Shown: piece by piece, positions 22,936 to 25,798 of the stretch
Layout: every line of letters begins with the position of its first letter
Numbering within the stretch: the stretch's first letter is position 1
Source: an uncultured Pedobacter sp.
Lineage (GTDB): Bacteria > Bacteroidota > Bacteroidia > Sphingobacteriales > Sphingobacteriaceae
Assembly (NCBI GenBank): GCA_946478755.1
Contig: CAMLDJ010000050.1
Span: 1-25,798, forward strand
Direction of reading: 5' to 3'
DNA length: 25,798 nucleotides
Made by a program: the position numbers and the translations under genes
Notes under the pieces: model-generated
What the model was told of the DNA's origin: nothing
Seen by the model: only the letters and a program-made list of their open reading frames with translations
The model's database searches: none

Positions 22936-24780
22936 ATGCTGTCCCTTAAACTTGCTACTATGAATAATTCCCACCCAAATTATAGTTTAACAAAGTGCAA
23001 AAACGATACGGAAACTGATGAGGGCTTCATTAATCCGTTGCCAAGGGCGGTGTTGCGGCCAAATTCATTTGTACTGTTAGATGGAAGCTGGAACTTTGAA
23101 CATGATCCCAGAAATAGGGGCCTTGCTGAGGCCTGGTATGTTTCGCATAAATACACCGGGACGGCAGACTGGCCGGGCAGCGTTGAGTCGCATATGGTTG
23201 CTTTAGACCCGACTATCGGCCACTGGCGTGATCAGGTCATCGTTTGGTATGAAAGGTGTTTCCCCCTTCCTGATCTGGAGGAAAAATCGCCGAATTCACA
23301 GTTGCAATTAACTTTTGGTGCCTGTGGATATGCCACCAAAGTATGGCTTAACGGCCTTCCTTTAAAAACAATTGAAGGAGAGGAAAGGCACGTTGGTGGC
23401 TACACTTCTTTTTCCTACGAACTTGATGACATCATATTGGTCGCCGAAAACCGGCTTACGGTGCGCATACAAGGTACAATGGATGCAGATACGCCCCGGG
23501 GCAAGCAAGAGTCAGTTGTTTACAAACGAGGTGGAATCTGGTACCAGACCTATACTGGAGGAGTGCGCAGTATCTGGCTGGAGACCGTAGAGCGGAACCG
23601 GCTTCGTTCCAGAATTGGGGTGGTTAGCCTGGTTGAAGATAATCTGGTACGCTTGAATTTAACAACCCGGATCCACAATCCGGGCCATTACACCATTAGA
23701 TTGCGGGTATTCCATAAGAATCAGGAAAGCGATCAGCCAATTGCTGAAGATAATTATCCGCTGCTTTTGGAGGCTGGCCAGAAGCAACAGCGCCTGGTCA
23801 TCGAAATTCCTGATGTTAAGTTGTGGTCAATTGATTCGCCGCACCTGTACCGGCTTAAGGCGCAGCTAATTGATAAAGATGGTTATGTTGCCGAGATTGA
23901 AGCTCGTTTTGGCCTGAGAAAGGTTGAAGCCCGCGGCTCAGCGGTTTATCTAAATAACAAGCCAATTTATTTAAACGGTATTCTTTATCAGCCGGGTATC
24001 GCGGGGTATGAAGAGATCAAGCGGCATATGCATGCGATGAAACAGCTGGGCTGTAACATGGTGAGGATCCACATCGCAGGTGTAGATCCGCGGATCTACA
24101 ATCTTGCAGATAAGCTTGGGCTGTTGCTGTGGGTAGAAGTTCCCAGTCCCCACCGGTCAACGGTCAAAAGCAGGGAAAATCATAAGGGTGAGCTCTTCAG
24201 GATGCTTGATGTTGTTGGTACGCATCCATCGGTTATCATATGGAGCCTGTATAATGAGAGCTGGGGTGCACAGGATATTGCCACAAACAGAGCCACGCAA
24301 AAATACATTGTAGACATGTATCATTTTATGAAACTTGCGCATCCTCAGTTCTTAGTGGTTGACAATGACGGCTGGCAACATATCTCCTATCTTGGACGTT
24401 TGAAAAGTGATCTGTTAACCGCTCATCTATATACACCTGACCGGGAAAAATGGGAAGAGATGCTGGATAATCTAATCGCAGACCGCCCGGACAATGTTAC
24501 GGCTTTGCCACTTATTGTTGGTGATCCTTTCTTTTTTCGCAGGCAAATGCCGCTGATCATTAGTGAGTGGGGGGGCTTCGGCTTTGTAGACTATGGGGGG
24601 CCACAGGACGATATGGAACGGGCAGAAAAAATTAAGCTTTTTAAAAAGGAGCTGAGAAAGCGCCCTATAGCAGGAGACGTTTATACACAGGCAACAGATA
24701 TTGAGGAGGAAAAGAACGGCCTGATCGATTTTAACACCGGTACCCTGCAGGTTCCGCCTGGTCTGTTCGACTCCCCATAG
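22936..24780 (+). CDS. Cytoplasmic GH2 family glycosidase (beta-galactosidase/glucuronidase-like)
   Basis: The 614-residue protein has the GH2 order: jelly-roll sugar-binding domain (about 35-215, with LLDGSWNFEHDP and YERCFPLP), immunoglobulin-like domain (about 225-330) and TIM barrel (about 335-600). The acid/base Glu441 is in WSLYNESWG and the nucleophile Glu544 in LIISEWGGFG; DVYTQATDIEEEKNGLIDF matches the family's last barrel motif. Catalytic residues are therefore complete. Unlike most Bacteroidota GH2 enzymes it lacks a signal peptide. The ATG at 22960 (residue 9) is an alternative start, favoured if the -7-like box at 22947-22954 is real. It is transcribed away from the glycosyltransferase-glf operon. 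Substrate is unknown; a cytoplasmic glycan intermediate is likely. Confidence 0.9.
   Translation: MLSLKLATMNNSHPNYSLTKCKNDTETDEGFINPLPRAVLRPNSFVLLDGSWNFEHDPRNRGLAEAWYVSHKYTGTADWPGSVESHMVALDPTIGHWRDQVIVWYERCFPLPDLEEKSPNSQLQLTFGACGYATKVWLNGLPLKTIEGEERHVGGYTSFSYELDDIILVAENRLTVRIQGTMDADTPRGKQESVVYKRGGIWYQTYTGGVRSIWLETVERNRLRSRIGVVSLVEDNLVRLNLTTRIHNPGHYTIRLRVFHKNQESDQPIAEDNYPLLLEAGQKQQRLVIEIPDVKLWSIDSPHLYRLKAQLIDKDGYVAEIEARFGLRKVEARGSAVYLNNKPIYLNGILYQPGIAGYEEIKRHMHAMKQLGCNMVRIHIAGVDPRIYNLADKLGLLLWVEVPSPHRSTVKSRENHKGELFRMLDVVGTHPSVIIWSLYNESWGAQDIATNRATQKYIVDMYHFMKLAHPQFLVVDNDGWQHISYLGRLKSDLLTAHLYTPDREKWEEMLDNLIADRPDNVTALPLIVGDPFFFRRQMPLIISEWGGFGFVDYGGPQDDMERAEKIKLFKKELRKRPIAGDVYTQATDIEEEKNGLIDFNTGTLQVPPGLFDSP
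22947..22954 (+). promoter_or_regulatory. Possible -7 box overlapping the first GH2 ATG
   Basis: TAAACTTG fits TAnnTTTG at five of six fixed positions; a TTG at 22928-22930 is 16 nt upstream. If used, transcription would begin at or just before the ATG at 22960 and that codon, not the one at 22936, would be the start. Equally it may be chance. Confidence 0.25.
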
Positions 24781-24878
24781 TGTCCCGGAAACTAGCTCCC
24801 TGGTTCATGCACAGTTTAATAAAAGGTATAGCACTTTTTGGTAGCGCTTGCCCAAAGAAAAAGAGCGGCTTAGGTGGT

Positions 24879-25619
24879 TTAAATATCTGTTAGAAAATAT
24901 CCGCAGGGATGGTCTTTCTCCAGGATGGGGAGGGCAACATTGAACACTTTCAACTCGCCACCCAGATAGCCCTGCAATTTTCCTGAATGGGCGTGCCCGT
25001 GAAAAGCTGCAGTTATATTTCTTCGAACAAGTGGTTCTGCGAGTCTGGAGCAGCCGAGGAAGGGATATATGGTTTCCGGCTCGCCAATAACCGTTTCAAC
25101 AATAGGGGAGTAATGCATTACTGCAACTTTTTTGATCTGGCCATGTTCCTGGTCAAGTCGTGCCAGGGCCCGGTCCAGCAGCAAGGCCTCGTTCACAGCT
25201 TCCTGCACAAAAGATTTCATTGCACTTTCCCCGAACATAGAAAGCATATGATTGTCAAATCCTCCGCCAAAACCTTTTATTCCGGCAAATCCAATACCTT
25301 CAACAACTACAGATTCGCCGTCAAGTATATACGTGTTATGCGTTTGCAGCCGGTGTCTGATTAGCTTCTCTCTTCCTTTTTCGTAGTCATGATTGCCAAG
25401 GACGGCAATTACCGGAATGGTGCATTGTTTCAATTCTTCTGCCAGTACTGCAGCTTCGGCTTCATCGCCTGTATTAGTGAGGTCACCGGCTATGACGAGC
25501 ACTTTTGCTACGGCTGAAATTTGCCTGAAACAATCAGCCCACTTTCCTTTGTCCGTTTCGCGTACATGGATATCTGCCATGGCCGCGATCTTTACTGTTT
25601 TTATTTCTGTCTCACTCAT
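24879..25619 (-). CDS. Calcineurin-like metallophosphoesterase
   Basis: The 246-residue protein carries the full metallophosphoesterase motif set: MADIH (14-18), AGDLTN (44-49), LGNHDYEKG, VMHYSP and FHGHAHSGK. No signal peptide is seen, so it is cytoplasmic. The segment GFAGIKGFGGGFDNHMLSMFGE, and GEPETIYPFLGCSRLAEPLV between the last two motifs, mark a distinct subfamily that I recall as widespread and uncharacterised. Its ATG comes 1 bp after the stop of the partial gene upstream, so the two are coupled. It converges on the GH2 gene with 98 bp between; that gap contains no clear terminator. It may remove phosphate from a sugar phosphate or cleave a phosphodiester in the glycan pathway. Confidence 0.88.
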   Translation of the reverse strand: MSETEIKTVKIAAMADIHVRETDKGKWADCFRQISAVAKVLVIAGDLTNTGDEAEAAVLAEELKQCTIPVIAVLGNHDYEKGREKLIRHRLQTHNTYILDGESVVVEGIGFAGIKGFGGGFDNHMLSMFGESAMKSFVQEAVNEALLLDRALARLDQEHGQIKKVAVMHYSPIVETVIGEPETIYPFLGCSRLAEPLVRRNITAAFHGHAHSGKLQGYLGGELKVFNVALPILEKDHPCGYFLTDI

Positions 25620-25620
25620 G

Positions 25621-25798
25621 TTAAGTCGTTTTGATGGTGCTTACCTTATAATTCCAGTTTCTAATGTCTACTTCATATTGAGTTTGGTCTATGACGGGAC
25701 CTCGGCAGACTTTTTCGACGGCGGGAGGGATTTCATACTGCTCCCTGGCACGTTCCATTAAAGTATCAAACAACCATTTTGGGATGATGTCGCGGTAA
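25621..25798 (-). CDS. Unidentified protein, C-terminal 58 residues only
   Basis: A minus-strand frame enters from the window edge and stops at 25621, giving 58 residues that include IPKWLFDTLMERAREQYEIP and GPVIDQTQYEVDIRNWNYKV. I do not recognise the family. The stop codon is 1 bp from the metallophosphoesterase ATG (TAAcATG), which is strong evidence that the frame is a real gene of the same operon. The rest lies outside the window. Confidence 0.6.
   Translation of the reverse strand, partial: YRDIIPKWLFDTLMERAREQYEIPPAVEKVCRGPVIDQTQYEVDIRNWNYKVSTIKTT

Noticed and set aside
1..25798. CRISPR arrays, tRNA/rRNA genes, insertion sequences, integrases or attachment sites.
   Set aside because: I read both strands and saw no regularly spaced repeats, cloverleaf-like sequences, transposase motifs or flanking direct duplications; a dedicated RNA scan was not possible.

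Overview
The window reads as a chromosomal accessory region of a Bacteroidota member, most likely family Sphingobacteriaceae (Pedobacter/Mucilaginibacter-like). The grounds are a SusC/SusD pair with a FecR and ECF sigma regulator, Bacteroidota-type -7 boxes (TAnnTTTG) in place of E. coli-type promoters, weak Shine-Dalgarno sequences, S1 sulfatases, and a hybrid two-component-system relic. I see no rRNA, tRNA, CRISPR array, transposase or integrase. All calls were made by reading the sequence; no search was run.

Layout. (1) 1-8335, minus strand: a nutrient-uptake locus in transcription order ECF sigma, FecR anti-sigma, STN-containing SusC, SusD, DUF4843 lipoprotein and a PKD-like lipoprotein cut by the window edge. 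A long hairpin lies in the susC leader. (2) 8388-9375: a decayed hybrid two-component regulator (Y_Y_Y fragment joined out of frame to its AraC-type HTH) abutting an opposite-strand XRE-like gene. (3) 9506-12503, minus strand: a half-size EamA transporter, then a three-gene cassette of LpxL-like acyltransferase, ICMT/PEMT-like membrane methyltransferase and a CmoA-like enzyme. (4) 12791-15001, plus strand: rocD and rocF, the arginine-to-glutamate-semialdehyde route. (5) 15215-18067, plus strand: two exported S1 sulfatases of different subfamilies. (6) 18086-25798: a glycan cluster with no obvious export signals. It holds glycosyltransferase, UDP-galactopyranose mutase and a GH1::RmlD fusion on the minus strand, a divergent GH2 on the plus strand, and a minus-strand metallophosphoesterase coupled to an unidentified gene cut by the window edge.

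How the genes work together. In region 1, substrate bound by SusCD is expected to signal through the SusC N-terminal domain to FecR and release the sigma factor. Region 6 is the best candidate for an undescribed system: two glycosidases with intact catalytic glutamates and no signal peptides are encoded with a Galf-precursor enzyme, a glycosyltransferase and a reductase domain fused to one of the glycosidases. That suggests intracellular building and trimming of a glycan or glycoconjugate, not scavenging. A second curiosity is a two-block sequence repeated 18-19 nt upstream of two unrelated start codons (565-598 and 12523-12581).
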